This document shows positions 1 to 5,663 of a stretch of 6,966 nucleotides of DNA, piece after piece (position 1 is the stretch's first letter; every line of letters begins with the position of its first letter). Source of the DNA: [Eubacterium] saphenum (GTDB lineage: Bacteria > Bacillota > Clostridia > Oscillospirales > Ruminococcaceae); assembly GCA_004555855.1 (NCBI GenBank), contig SFJQ01000079.1:1-6966 (forward strand). Direction: 5' to 3'. The translations under genes and the position numbers were made by a program. A model generated the notes under the pieces. It had not been told where the DNA came from. It did no database searches and saw only the letters and a list, made by a program, of their open reading frames with translations.

Positions 1-11
1 CAACCCGGAGG

Positions 12-43
12 GTCTGCATTATCTTAGCAAGCAGACTGTTTTT
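12..43 (+). terminator. Terminator-like hairpin in the leader
   Basis: GTCTGC at 12-17 pairs perfectly with GCAGAC at 31-36, with a G-T pair (11 with 37) available to extend it. The loop is 13 nt, and a run of five T follows at 39-43. This resembles a weak rho-independent terminator. It could end transcription arriving from an upstream gene or act as a leader attenuator. The 6-bp stem and long loop make it weaker than a classical terminator. It could equally be a protein-binding repeat of an oriT. Confidence 0.35.
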
Positions 44-66
44 ACTCCTATCGGGCAAAAAACAGT
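35..66. repeat. Perfect 9-bp inverted repeat overlapping the preceding hairpin
   Basis: ACTGTTTTT at 35-43 is the exact reverse complement of AAAAACAGT at 58-66, separated by 14 nt. Its left arm uses bases 35-36 of the preceding hairpin and the whole T tract that would make that hairpin a terminator. The two folds therefore cannot form together. This fits either an antiterminator/terminator pair in RNA or clustered binding repeats in an oriT. Confidence 0.5.
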
Positions 67-76
67 AAATCGCTTG

Positions 77-93
77 TTAGGGGTTGCCCCTAA
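77..93. repeat. Perfect 7-bp inverted repeat with 3-nt loop
   Basis: TTAGGGG at 77-83 and CCCCTAA at 87-93 form a perfect stem with loop TTG. A second C run at 96-99 allows a competing pairing of GGGGT (80-84) with ACCCC (95-99). The repeat ends 11 nt before the ribosome binding site of the first gene. A compact GC-rich hairpin like this is typical beside relaxase nick sites. As RNA it has no T tract after it, so it is not a terminator. Confidence 0.5.
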
Positions 94-119
94 TACCCCA
101 ATAAGAAAGGATTTTCTAT

Positions 120-266
120 ATGACAGAATTTATCTTATTCATCGTCGGACTTTTGCTTGGCGGCTGTATAGGCGTTGTCTTTATGTGCTGCCTGCAAATC
201 AACCGACTTTACAAAACCGATTCTATGAAAAAGGAGGTCGAAGCAAATGAAAAGAAGAACTGTTAA
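120..266 (+). CDS. Small DUF3789-type single-pass membrane protein
   Basis: This 48-residue protein starts at an ATG nine bases after AGAAAGG (104-110). It begins MTEFILFIVGLLLGGCIG and has one hydrophobic helix at about residues 4-26, rich in glycine and cysteine. A short charged tail follows, ending in lysine, glutamate and asparagine. Its length, start and glycine-rich helix match the DUF3789 family as I remember it: tiny proteins found beside mobilization genes in Firmicutes ICEs, with no established function. Its last 20 bases overlap mobC, so the two are probably translationally coupled. By position it could help bring the relaxosome to the membrane, but that is inference. Membrane topology is not determined. 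Confidence 0.7.
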   Translation: MTEFILFIVGLLLGGCIGVVFMCCLQINRLYKTDSMKKEVEANEKKNC

Positions 267-588
267 AAAGCAGTTTTGGTTTTCCCGTGACGAAGCACAG
301 GACTTACAGAAGAAAGCCAAGAAAACCTGCCTGACCGAAGCCGCACTTGTGAGATTGCTTGTGCGTGGGTACGAGCCGAAGGAGCGACCTGACGAGCGTT
401 TCTATGATGTGATGCGTCAGTTATCCTCTATCGGCAACAACATCAATCAGCTTGCGGCACAGGCAAACTCACTCAGCTTTGTCGATGCACAGAAACTTCA
501 GAAAGAAGCCGATCGCTGGCATAAGTTTCAGGCGGATGTGGAGCGACAGTTTCTCCGTCCCGAAAAGAGTGAGATGAAATGGCAGTAA
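247..588 (+). CDS. mobC: MobC-family relaxosome accessory protein
   Basis: This 113-residue protein is expected to bind oriT DNA and help the relaxase open and nick the strand. The N-terminal part (about residues 1-45) is basic and looks like a ribbon-helix-helix DNA-binding fold, including the conserved-looking stretch TEAALVRLLVRGYEPKE. The segment LSSIGNNINQLAAQAN (residues 59-74) is the MobC-type motif, followed by an amphipathic helix to about residue 100. The start is well supported by AAGGAGG at 231-237, nine bases upstream. The gene overlaps the DUF3789-type gene by 20 bp and the relaxase by 10 bp. Size and position before the relaxase are normal for the family. The call rests on motif recognition, not a search. 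Confidence 0.88.
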   Translation: MKRRTVKKQFWFSRDEAQDLQKKAKKTCLTEAALVRLLVRGYEPKERPDERFYDVMRQLSSIGNNINQLAAQANSLSFVDAQKLQKEADRWHKFQADVERQFLRPEKSEMKWQ

Positions 589-1970
589 GCAAGATATGGA
601 AAGTGACAGCCCGCCTTGACCAAGTGATTGACTATGCGACCAATCCCGAAAAGACGGCGGCAAAAGAATATTCGCCGGAGCAGTATCAGGCGCTTGCCGA
701 TGTTTTGCAGTACGCCAAGGACGAGGAAAAGACCGAGCGAGAGTTTTATGTAGGCGGCATTAACTGTAATGCTTCGACTGCCCGTGACCAGTTCGTAACG
801 GTTAAGGAGCAGTTTGACAAATGCGACGGTATCCAAGCCTATCACGGGTATCTGAGCTTTAAGGACGAACCGAATATCACTCCCGAATTGGCACAGCAGA
901 TCGGGACGGAATTTGCCAAGCGTGTGTGGGGCGACAGATTTCAGGTCGTGGTAACAACCCACCTGAACACCAAGCACCTGCATTGCCACTTTGTTGTGAA
1001 CTCCGTTTCCTTTGTTGACGGAAAGCGTATGCAGAACAACGAGAAGCATTGGCGGTATTTCCGGCACATTGCAGACGAGCTTTGCAGACAGCACCAGCTT
1101 GATGTGATTGAAAATCCGAAGCGTGGCACAGGCAAAAACTACTATGCCAGGAAGCTCCACGAAGCAGGGATGCCCAACTATGTGGACTCTGCAAAAGCTG
1201 TGATTGATGAAGCGATTTCAAAGAGCAACAGTTATGCCGATTTCAAATATTTTCTCCGCCAGATGGGAGCGTCCTTTGACGATTCCCCGAACCACAAGTA
1301 TCAGGTACTAAGGGTAAAGGGATACCAAAAGAATATCCGACTGACAAGGCTCGGTGATGACTATTCCCTCGACCGCATAAAGGAGCGTATCTATGAAAAC
1401 CGGAACAGAGTTCGGTTAGAGCCGTTCCAAAAAAGCTATTACTACCGCCCGAAGCAATATGTCCTTTTGACACGGGAGCATAAGATACGAAAGGTCGGCG
1501 GGCTGTACGGACTGTACCTTCATTACTGCTATAAGTTAGGCTATCTGCCGAAGTATCAAAAACAAAATCCGGCTCGGCTCCATTATCTTCTCCGTGAAGA
1601 TCTGATGAAGCTCGACCAAATAACCGCACAGGTAAGGCTGCTCGGCAGAGAACACATCTCTACCTCCGAGCAGCTTTTCTCATATAAGTCAAAGGTGGAG
1701 GACGAAATCAAAACCCTTACTGCCGACAGAACACATCTCCGAAACGAAATACGAAAAGTAAATATTGATGATGATTTGCTGTCCGGCAAAAGGCAACAGA
1801 TTTCAGCCTTGTCCGAAAGACTCAAAGAACTCCGCAAGGAAGTTCGGCTCTGTGACGGTATCGCTGAGCGCTCCGGCGTTATGCGGGAGAACTTAAATGC
1901 GGTGCTTGCAGATGAAGAAAAAATCAAGAACAACAGAAAGGAGAACCGTGATTATGAACACAGGCGGTGA
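579..1970 (+). CDS. MobP-type relaxase (VirD2/MobA-like mobilization nuclease)
   Basis: This 463-residue enzyme should cut one strand at oriT, stay covalently bound to its 5' end through a tyrosine, and pilot it into the recipient. The likely catalytic tyrosine is Y19 in IDYATNPEKT, a common motif-I form in these relaxases. The metal-binding three-histidine motif is THLNTKHLHCHFVVN (H133, H135, H137; H128 also present). The nuclease domain covers about residues 1-200. A basic tyrosine-rich linker leads to a charged, probably coiled-coil C-terminal part (about 365-463), with no primase or helicase domain. The start overlaps mobC by 10 bp and has only a weak purine-rich site upstream, suggesting translational coupling. 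The end overlaps the pcfB-like gene by 17 bp. All motifs are intact, so it looks functional. Confidence 0.92.
   Translation: MAVSKIWKVTARLDQVIDYATNPEKTAAKEYSPEQYQALADVLQYAKDEEKTEREFYVGGINCNASTARDQFVTVKEQFDKCDGIQAYHGYLSFKDEPNITPELAQQIGTEFAKRVWGDRFQVVVTTHLNTKHLHCHFVVNSVSFVDGKRMQNNEKHWRYFRHIADELCRQHQLDVIENPKRGTGKNYYARKLHEAGMPNYVDSAKAVIDEAISKSNSYADFKYFLRQMGASFDDSPNHKYQVLRVKGYQKNIRLTRLGDDYSLDRIKERIYENRNRVRLEPFQKSYYYRPKQYVLLTREHKIRKVGGLYGLYLHYCYKLGYLPKYQKQNPARLHYLLREDLMKLDQITAQVRLLGREHISTSEQLFSYKSKVEDEIKTLTADRTHLRNEIRKVNIDDDLLSGKRQQISALSERLKELRKEVRLCDGIAERSGVMRENLNAVLADEEKIKNNRKENRDYEHRR
1634..1678 (+). terminator. Terminator-like hairpin inside the relaxase coding sequence
   Basis: GCTGCTCGG at 1637-1645 pairs perfectly with CCGAGCAGC at 1666-1674. 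The stem extends through a G-T pair (1636 with 1675) and two A-T pairs to 12 bp. An inner AGAG/CTCT stem (1647-1650 with 1658-1661) closes the loop, and TTTTCT (1675-1680) follows. It falls at relaxase codons 352-366, between the nuclease domain and the coiled-coil tail. It has the shape of an intrinsic terminator, but coding constraint or chance could also produce it. Confidence 0.4.
1937..1943 (+). promoter_or_regulatory. Ribosome binding site deciding the start of the pcfB-like gene
   Basis: AAAGGAG lies ten bases before the ATG at 1954. The same frame is open further up to an ATG at 1897, but no comparable site precedes that codon. The sequence starting MNTGGDAAEQ is also the normal beginning of this family. 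The 1954 start is therefore chosen. Confidence 0.75.
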
Positions 1971-2760
1971 CGCAGCGGAACAGGTTGTCAGGCTTTCGCT
2001 TGAAGGCTTTGAAGTAGCTGCAAAACTAACGGGAACGGCGGCGAAGGAGCTGACCGTTCTTCTTGTTTCTGTGCTGAAGCAGGAACAGAAAACCAAAGGC
2101 AAAGCACGCCTTACCAATATGCTCAAATCGGGAAAGGAACTCAAGGTCTTTTCCGTTCCGAATAAAGACCTGAAGAAGTTTACCGAACAGGCAAAGAAGT
2201 ACGGTGTGCTTTACTGTGTGCTGAGGGACAAATACAGCAAGGACGATAACGCCCCGGTGGATATTATCGCCCGTGCGGAGGACGCTTCTAAAATTCAGCG
2301 TATCTTCGACCGCTTTGAACTCGGCAATGTTGATAAGGGTTCCATCGTTGCCAATGCGGAAAAGAGCATTGCCCAGCGTGAGGAGCTTGCAAACGAAGTG
2401 CCGACCAAATCAAAGGGCGAAAGGATTGTGGAGGAAGCAATGGGAAAGCCCATTCAGAAGGACGGGGCATCTCACGAAAACCCCACGGTCGCCAAGACGG
2501 ACAAAAACCCTCCGTCAAGGCAAAGCTCCGCCGAGGTCGATGGTAAATCTGATAAGGGTATTTCCAAATCAGCCGAAGAAAAGCCTTCCGTCCGTGAAAA
2601 GCTCGAACGGTATAAGGCACAGGCTAAAACGGAAAAAGAAGCAGACCGCACCGACCTTGATAAATCGGGAGAAAAGCCCAAGTCCCAAAACCGCACCAAT
2701 CAGACCACCCATCAGCAACCCAAGAGAAAGAAAAACAGAAATAAAAACAAAGCGAGGTAA
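1954..2760 (+). CDS. pcfB: PcfB-family (DUF3801) conjugation protein
   Basis: This 268-residue protein belongs to the DUF3801/PcfB family, found next to relaxase and coupling-protein genes in Gram-positive conjugative elements and named after the pCF10 protein. Its exact role is not settled. A part in linking the relaxosome to the coupling protein is the common suggestion. The conserved domain spans about residues 1-130: an N-terminal helical region (AEQVVRLSLEGFEVAAKL), then a section with SVPNKDLKKFTEQAKKYGV and a segment ending near FELGNVDKG. Residues 150-268 are low-complexity, rich in K, E, S, P and Q, and probably disordered. They end in the very basic PKRKKNRNKNKAR. The gene overlaps the relaxase by 17 bp and lies 6 bp before the ArdC-like gene. 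Confidence 0.85.
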   Translation: MNTGGDAAEQVVRLSLEGFEVAAKLTGTAAKELTVLLVSVLKQEQKTKGKARLTNMLKSGKELKVFSVPNKDLKKFTEQAKKYGVLYCVLRDKYSKDDNAPVDIIARAEDASKIQRIFDRFELGNVDKGSIVANAEKSIAQREELANEVPTKSKGERIVEEAMGKPIQKDGASHENPTVAKTDKNPPSRQSSAEVDGKSDKGISKSAEEKPSVREKLERYKAQAKTEKEADRTDLDKSGEKPKSQNRTNQTTHQQPKRKKNRNKNKAR

Positions 2761-2766
2761 TCTACA

Positions 2767-3654
2767 ATGACTAATAATTTCAAACCGAATAAGGGCGGCT
2801 ACAGACAGCCGCAGCTTTCCCCCGAAGAATGGAAAGCAAAGAAACAGGCAGAAAAGGACGCCGTTTATCAGATGATTGACGATACGGCGACCGCAATCGT
2901 TCAGGACGGCGAAAAGTTCAGAGGCTTTCTTGATACACAGGCAAGGCTCGACCGCTATTCCGCCGCAAACGCTCTGCTCATTTATAACCAGTACCCCAAA
3001 GCCACCCAGCTTAAAGACTTCGGTGACTGGGCGGAGGAAAAGGTATCTATCAATAAGGGTGCAAAGAGTATCTCCATTCTGGAACCCGTTGAGTACACAA
3101 AGGCGGACGGAACACCGGGCGTTTCCTACAATGTCAAAAAAGTCTTTGATGTATCGCAGACCAAGGGCAGACAGACTCCGGCTCCTACCGTCAACCGTGA
3201 TCCGCAGGCTCTCGTTGCCGTGATGATTGACACATCTCCGGTTATCGTGGAGGTCGCACCCGAACTTCCGCATCCGCAGATGGGAGCCTTTTATGATAAT
3301 GAGAAGCAGACGCTTTTTGTCAAGAAAGATATTGGCGACAGCGTTGCTCTCTGCCAGTGCGTAGCGCAGGAACTCGGCCACGCACAGCTTTCTATCGACA
3401 GCGACTCTTACAGTCGCAAGGATATGGGCTTTCAGGCAATGTGCGTCGGCTATATGCTCTGCAAAAAGTACGGCGTGGACACCAAAAACTTTGCTATCAA
3501 CCGTATCCCGGAGGAATGGAAGAACAAAGAGCCGAAGGAAATCCGTGCGGAGCTTTCCAAAACCCGCACGGCTATGAATGAAATCCATTCCCGTGTATCC
3601 GAGGAGATGTACCGCCAAAAGCAGGAACGCTCCAAAGACCGTGACAGCAGATAA
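2767..3654 (+). CDS. ArdC-like antirestriction protein with degenerate metalloprotease motif
   Basis: This 295-residue protein resembles ArdC, which binds single-stranded DNA and protects incoming conjugative DNA from restriction. The ssDNA-binding domain (about residues 30-135) shows LDRYSAANALLIYNQYPKAT, the W88 and KGAKSISILEP segments, and FDVSQT. The C-terminal part (about 145-240) matches the peptidase-like domain. Where HExxH is expected the sequence reads QELGH (201-205), so the first zinc-binding histidine is glutamine. The downstream QAMCVGYMLC segment also lacks the glutamate I would expect as the third ligand. A zinc-protease activity is thus unlikely, while DNA binding may be kept. 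GAGG at 2754-2757 lies nine bases before the start. The gene follows pcfB by 6 bp and is probably co-translated with it. Confidence 0.8.
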   Translation: MTNNFKPNKGGYRQPQLSPEEWKAKKQAEKDAVYQMIDDTATAIVQDGEKFRGFLDTQARLDRYSAANALLIYNQYPKATQLKDFGDWAEEKVSINKGAKSISILEPVEYTKADGTPGVSYNVKKVFDVSQTKGRQTPAPTVNRDPQALVAVMIDTSPVIVEVAPELPHPQMGAFYDNEKQTLFVKKDIGDSVALCQCVAQELGHAQLSIDSDSYSRKDMGFQAMCVGYMLCKKYGVDTKNFAINRIPEEWKNKEPKEIRAELSKTRTAMNEIHSRVSEEMYRQKQERSKDRDSR

Positions 3655-3669
3655 CGGAGGTAAAGAGAA

Positions 3670-3876
3670 ATGAGAGAACGCCAGCACTTTGTCGCTTTGG
3701 ACGAATATGAACACGGTATCGTGATTGACTCCCTCAATGAGAAGCGCAACGACCTTCGCAGCGAGGGCAAGTCTACCGACGCCGTTGATGAACTGATCGT
3801 AAAGGTCGGTCACGCCCCGCAAAAGAAGTTCAAGGTGATAGAAAAGGAAAAACAACGCCGAGATGAAGCAAGATGA
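3670..3876 (+). CDS. Unrecognised 68-residue charged protein before the coupling protein
   Basis: I cannot assign a family. The protein is small, soluble-looking and highly charged. It begins MRERQHFVALDEYEHGIVID, continues with a likely helix around NEKRNDLRSEGKSTDAVDELI, and ends in a K/E/R-rich tail. It has no membrane helix, cysteine pair or known motif. It is credible as a gene because a strong GGAGG (3656-3660) lies nine bases before its ATG, it keeps the operon's spacing (15 bp after the ArdC-like gene), and its end overlaps virD4 by 14 bp. That overlap implies that its translation helps start VirD4 synthesis. I recall similar short ORFs in the same place in other clostridial ICEs, but cannot confirm this here. 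An accessory role for the coupling protein is possible. Confidence 0.72.
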   Translation: MRERQHFVALDEYEHGIVIDSLNEKRNDLRSEGKSTDAVDELIVKVGHAPQKKFKVIEKEKQRRDEAR

Positions 3877-5644
3877 TAAGCAGTCTGCTGTCATTCTTTC
3901 CGTAATCGGCATACTTCCCGTAGTCTGGCTTGCGTTGTTGATTGCACCGTCCGTTAAAGGCGGCTTGCCGGAGATACTTCCGAAGTTGATGACAGTATTT
4001 AATAACCCGTTCCAAATAGAGCTTTGCGAGGACAGCCTAAAAACTGTCCTCGTTTTGCTTTTGTGCTACGGCTTCGGTATCGGCATTTATTTCTCAACAC
4101 GCAGGAATTACAGACGCCGGGAGGAACACGGCTCGGCAAAATGGGGCGATGCACGAGCTGTCAATAAGAAATACTGCCAAACGCCCAAAAGCGAAAACAA
4201 GCTGATGACTCAGAATGTGAGCATCGGACTTAACGCCAAAAAGCACAGGCGCAATCTTAACACCCTTGTGTGCGGCGGTTCGGGCGCAGGCAAAACCCGA
4301 TTTTACTGTAAGCCAAATCTGATGCAGTGCAACTCATCATTTGTGATACTCGATCCGAAAGGCGAAATTGTCCGGGATGTCGGAAAGCTGCTTGAAGCAA
4401 AGGGGTATGAGATTAAGGTTCTTGACCTTATCTCTATGGAAAAGAGCCATTGTTACAACCCCTTTGTCTACTTGCGCAGTGACAACGATATTCAAAGACT
4501 TGTGACCAACCTTTTCAAGAGTACCACGCCGAAGGGTTCTCAAAGCAACGATCCCTTTTGGGACACGGCAGCGTCAATGCTTTTGCTTGCACTTGTATTC
4601 TATCTTCATTACGAAGCTCCTGAAGATGAACAGAATTTTGCAATGATAATGGAAATGCTCAGAGCCGGTGCGATTGAGGACGAGGAAGAACCAAGACCTT
4701 CGCCCCTTGATAATCTCTTTTCCGAACTGGAATATGAGAACCCCGACCATATCGCACTCAAGTATTATCATTCCTACCATTCAGGCTCGGCAAAAACGCT
4801 GAAATCCATTCAGATTACCCTTGCCGCCCGTTTGGAGAAATTCAACCTTGAAAGCCTTGCTTCACTCACCTCAACCGATGAGCTGGAGCTTGAAACTCTC
4901 GGTGAAAAGAAAACGGCACTATTTGCCCTGATACCTGATAACGATACGAGCTTTAACTTTTTGGTATCTATCCTTTACACACAGCTTTTTCAGCAGTTAT
5001 TCTATTCCGCCGACCATATTCACGGCGGCAGCCTGCCTATCCCTGTTCATTTCCTGATGGACGAGTTTGCCAATGTTAGCTTGCCTGATGACTTTGACAA
5101 GATACTTTCCGTTATGCGTTCTCGCTCGGTATCTGTCAGTATCATATTGCAGAACTTGGCACAGCTCAAAGCACTGTTTGAAAAGCAGTGGGAAAGCATC
5201 GTGGGTAACTGCGACGAGTTTTTGTATTTAGGCGGCAACGAACAGTCCACACACAAATATGTGAGCGAGCTGCTCGGCAAATCCACGATTGATACCAACA
5301 CCTACGGCAAAAGCGAAGGTCGAAGCGGAAGTTATTCAACCAACTACCAAATCAGCGGTCGAGAGCTGCTAACCCCGGACGAGGTTCGTATGCTTGATAA
5401 CCGTTACGCAATTCTCTTTATCCGTGGCGAGCGTCCGGTGCTTGATTTCAAATACGATATTCTCAAGCACCCCAATGTGGCGCTGACCGCAGACGGAAAA
5501 GCCGGCGTTTACGAACACGGCGAAGTGAAGTCCGATGTCGCTACCATCGAGCTTCTGAGCTTTGATAAATTCAAGGCTCCCGAAACAGAAGTTGCAGAAA
5601 CCAATTACGAACTCCTCTCAGATGAGGACTTTGAAAATGATTAA
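3863..5644 (+). CDS. virD4: VirD4/TraG-type type IV coupling protein ATPase
   Basis: This 593-residue membrane ATPase should recruit the relaxosome and drive DNA into the secretion channel. Two N-terminal membrane segments lie at about residues 8-29 and 58-78. The family signature EHGSAKWGD follows (88-96). Walker A is GGSGAGKT (138-145), FVILDPKGE is at 160-168, and Walker B is VHFLMDEFAN (395-404, D400 and E401). The ILQNLAQLKALF stretch (428-439) is a typical conserved motif after Walker B. The last ~20 residues are acidic (ending LLSDEDFEND). Length and motifs are complete, so it looks active. No strong ribosome binding site sits at the usual distance (a GAAAAGG is 15 bases away), and the start overlaps the 68-residue gene by 14 bp, so coupled translation is likely. 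Confidence 0.95.
   Translation: MKQDDKQSAVILSVIGILPVVWLALLIAPSVKGGLPEILPKLMTVFNNPFQIELCEDSLKTVLVLLLCYGFGIGIYFSTRRNYRRREEHGSAKWGDARAVNKKYCQTPKSENKLMTQNVSIGLNAKKHRRNLNTLVCGGSGAGKTRFYCKPNLMQCNSSFVILDPKGEIVRDVGKLLEAKGYEIKVLDLISMEKSHCYNPFVYLRSDNDIQRLVTNLFKSTTPKGSQSNDPFWDTAASMLLLALVFYLHYEAPEDEQNFAMIMEMLRAGAIEDEEEPRPSPLDNLFSELEYENPDHIALKYYHSYHSGSAKTLKSIQITLAARLEKFNLESLASLTSTDELELETLGEKKTALFALIPDNDTSFNFLVSILYTQLFQQLFYSADHIHGGSLPIPVHFLMDEFANVSLPDDFDKILSVMRSRSVSVSIILQNLAQLKALFEKQWESIVGNCDEFLYLGGNEQSTHKYVSELLGKSTIDTNTYGKSEGRSGSYSTNYQISGRELLTPDEVRMLDNRYAILFIRGERPVLDFKYDILKHPNVALTADGKAGVYEHGEVKSDVATIELLSFDKFKAPETEVAETNYELLSDEDFEND
4027..4062 (+). terminator. Terminator-like hairpin inside virD4
   Basis: CGAGGACAG at 4027-4035 and CTGTCCTCG at 4044-4052 form a perfect 9-bp stem with an 8-nt loop. 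T-rich TTTTGCTTTT (4053-4062) follows at once. It lies at VirD4 codons 55-64, between the two membrane segments, and the T tract encodes part of the second one. The shape is that of a rho-independent terminator. It may act as an attenuator when ribosomes are absent, but no activity can be shown from sequence. Confidence 0.42.
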
Positions 5645-5650
5645 ATTTAT

Positions 5651-5655
5651 GGAGG
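5651..5655 (+). promoter_or_regulatory. Ribosome binding site deciding the start of the VirB2-like gene
   Basis: GGAGG lies eight bases before the ATG at 5664. The same frame is open up to an ATG at 5562, but that stretch lies inside virD4 in another frame. An ATG at 5649 overlaps the site itself. The 5664 start gives a lysine-rich signal-peptide beginning and is clearly preferred. Confidence 0.85.
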
Positions 5656-5663
5656 TAAACACA

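Larger units (their letters stand above)
1..119. other. Candidate oriT / leader region upstream of the mobilization genes
   Basis: No convincing gene lies here, yet the stretch is packed with inverted repeats: 12-17 with 31-36, 35-43 with 58-66, and 77-83 with 87-93, plus a short alternative pairing of 80-84 with 95-99. It sits directly before the DUF3789-mobC-relaxase block, the usual place for an origin of transfer in elements of this type. Relaxases and MobC-type accessory proteins bind inverted repeats beside the nick site. I cannot point to a nick site, and the window edge may cut the region. A transcription leader with attenuator-like folding is an alternative, and the two roles can coexist. 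No clear sigma-70 type -35/-10 pair was found, so the promoter probably lies to the left of the window. Confidence 0.4.

Noticed and set aside
70..119. Possible sigma-70 promoter before the first gene
   Set aside because: TTG-containing -35-like hexamers occur, but none has a TATAAT-like hexamer at 16-18 bases. I could not support a promoter.
528..1160. A 210-codon minus-strand open frame opposite the relaxase nuclease domain
   Set aside because: It overlaps the conserved catalytic region of the relaxase and has no recognisable protein features.
1897..1953. Upstream extension of the pcfB-like gene by 19 codons
   Set aside because: It is inside the relaxase 3' end, lacks a ribosome binding site, and the family start matches the ATG at 1954.
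2273..2770. A 165-codon + strand frame inside the pcfB-like gene
   Set aside because: It is a shifted reading of the low-complexity tail, very rich in arginine, lysine, proline and serine, and the pcfB frame has the recognised domain. I also considered a frameshift fusion but saw no slippery site.
2795..2812. 6-bp inverted repeat (GCGGCT / AGCCGC) at the start of the ArdC-like gene
   Set aside because: It is short, within coding sequence, and has no T run after it. Stems of this size are expected by chance in several thousand bases.
2569..3912. A 447-codon open frame on the minus strand across the pcfB, ArdC-like and 68-residue genes
   Set aside because: It lies opposite genes with recognised domains and good ribosome binding sites, and its translation shows no family I recognise. 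It runs against an otherwise one-strand operon. It is a shadow of the codon use of the + strand genes.
5562..5663. Upstream extension of the VirB2-like gene to an earlier ATG
   Set aside because: The extension overlaps virD4, has no ribosome binding site and would bury the signal peptide. GGAGG at 5651-5655 points to 5664.
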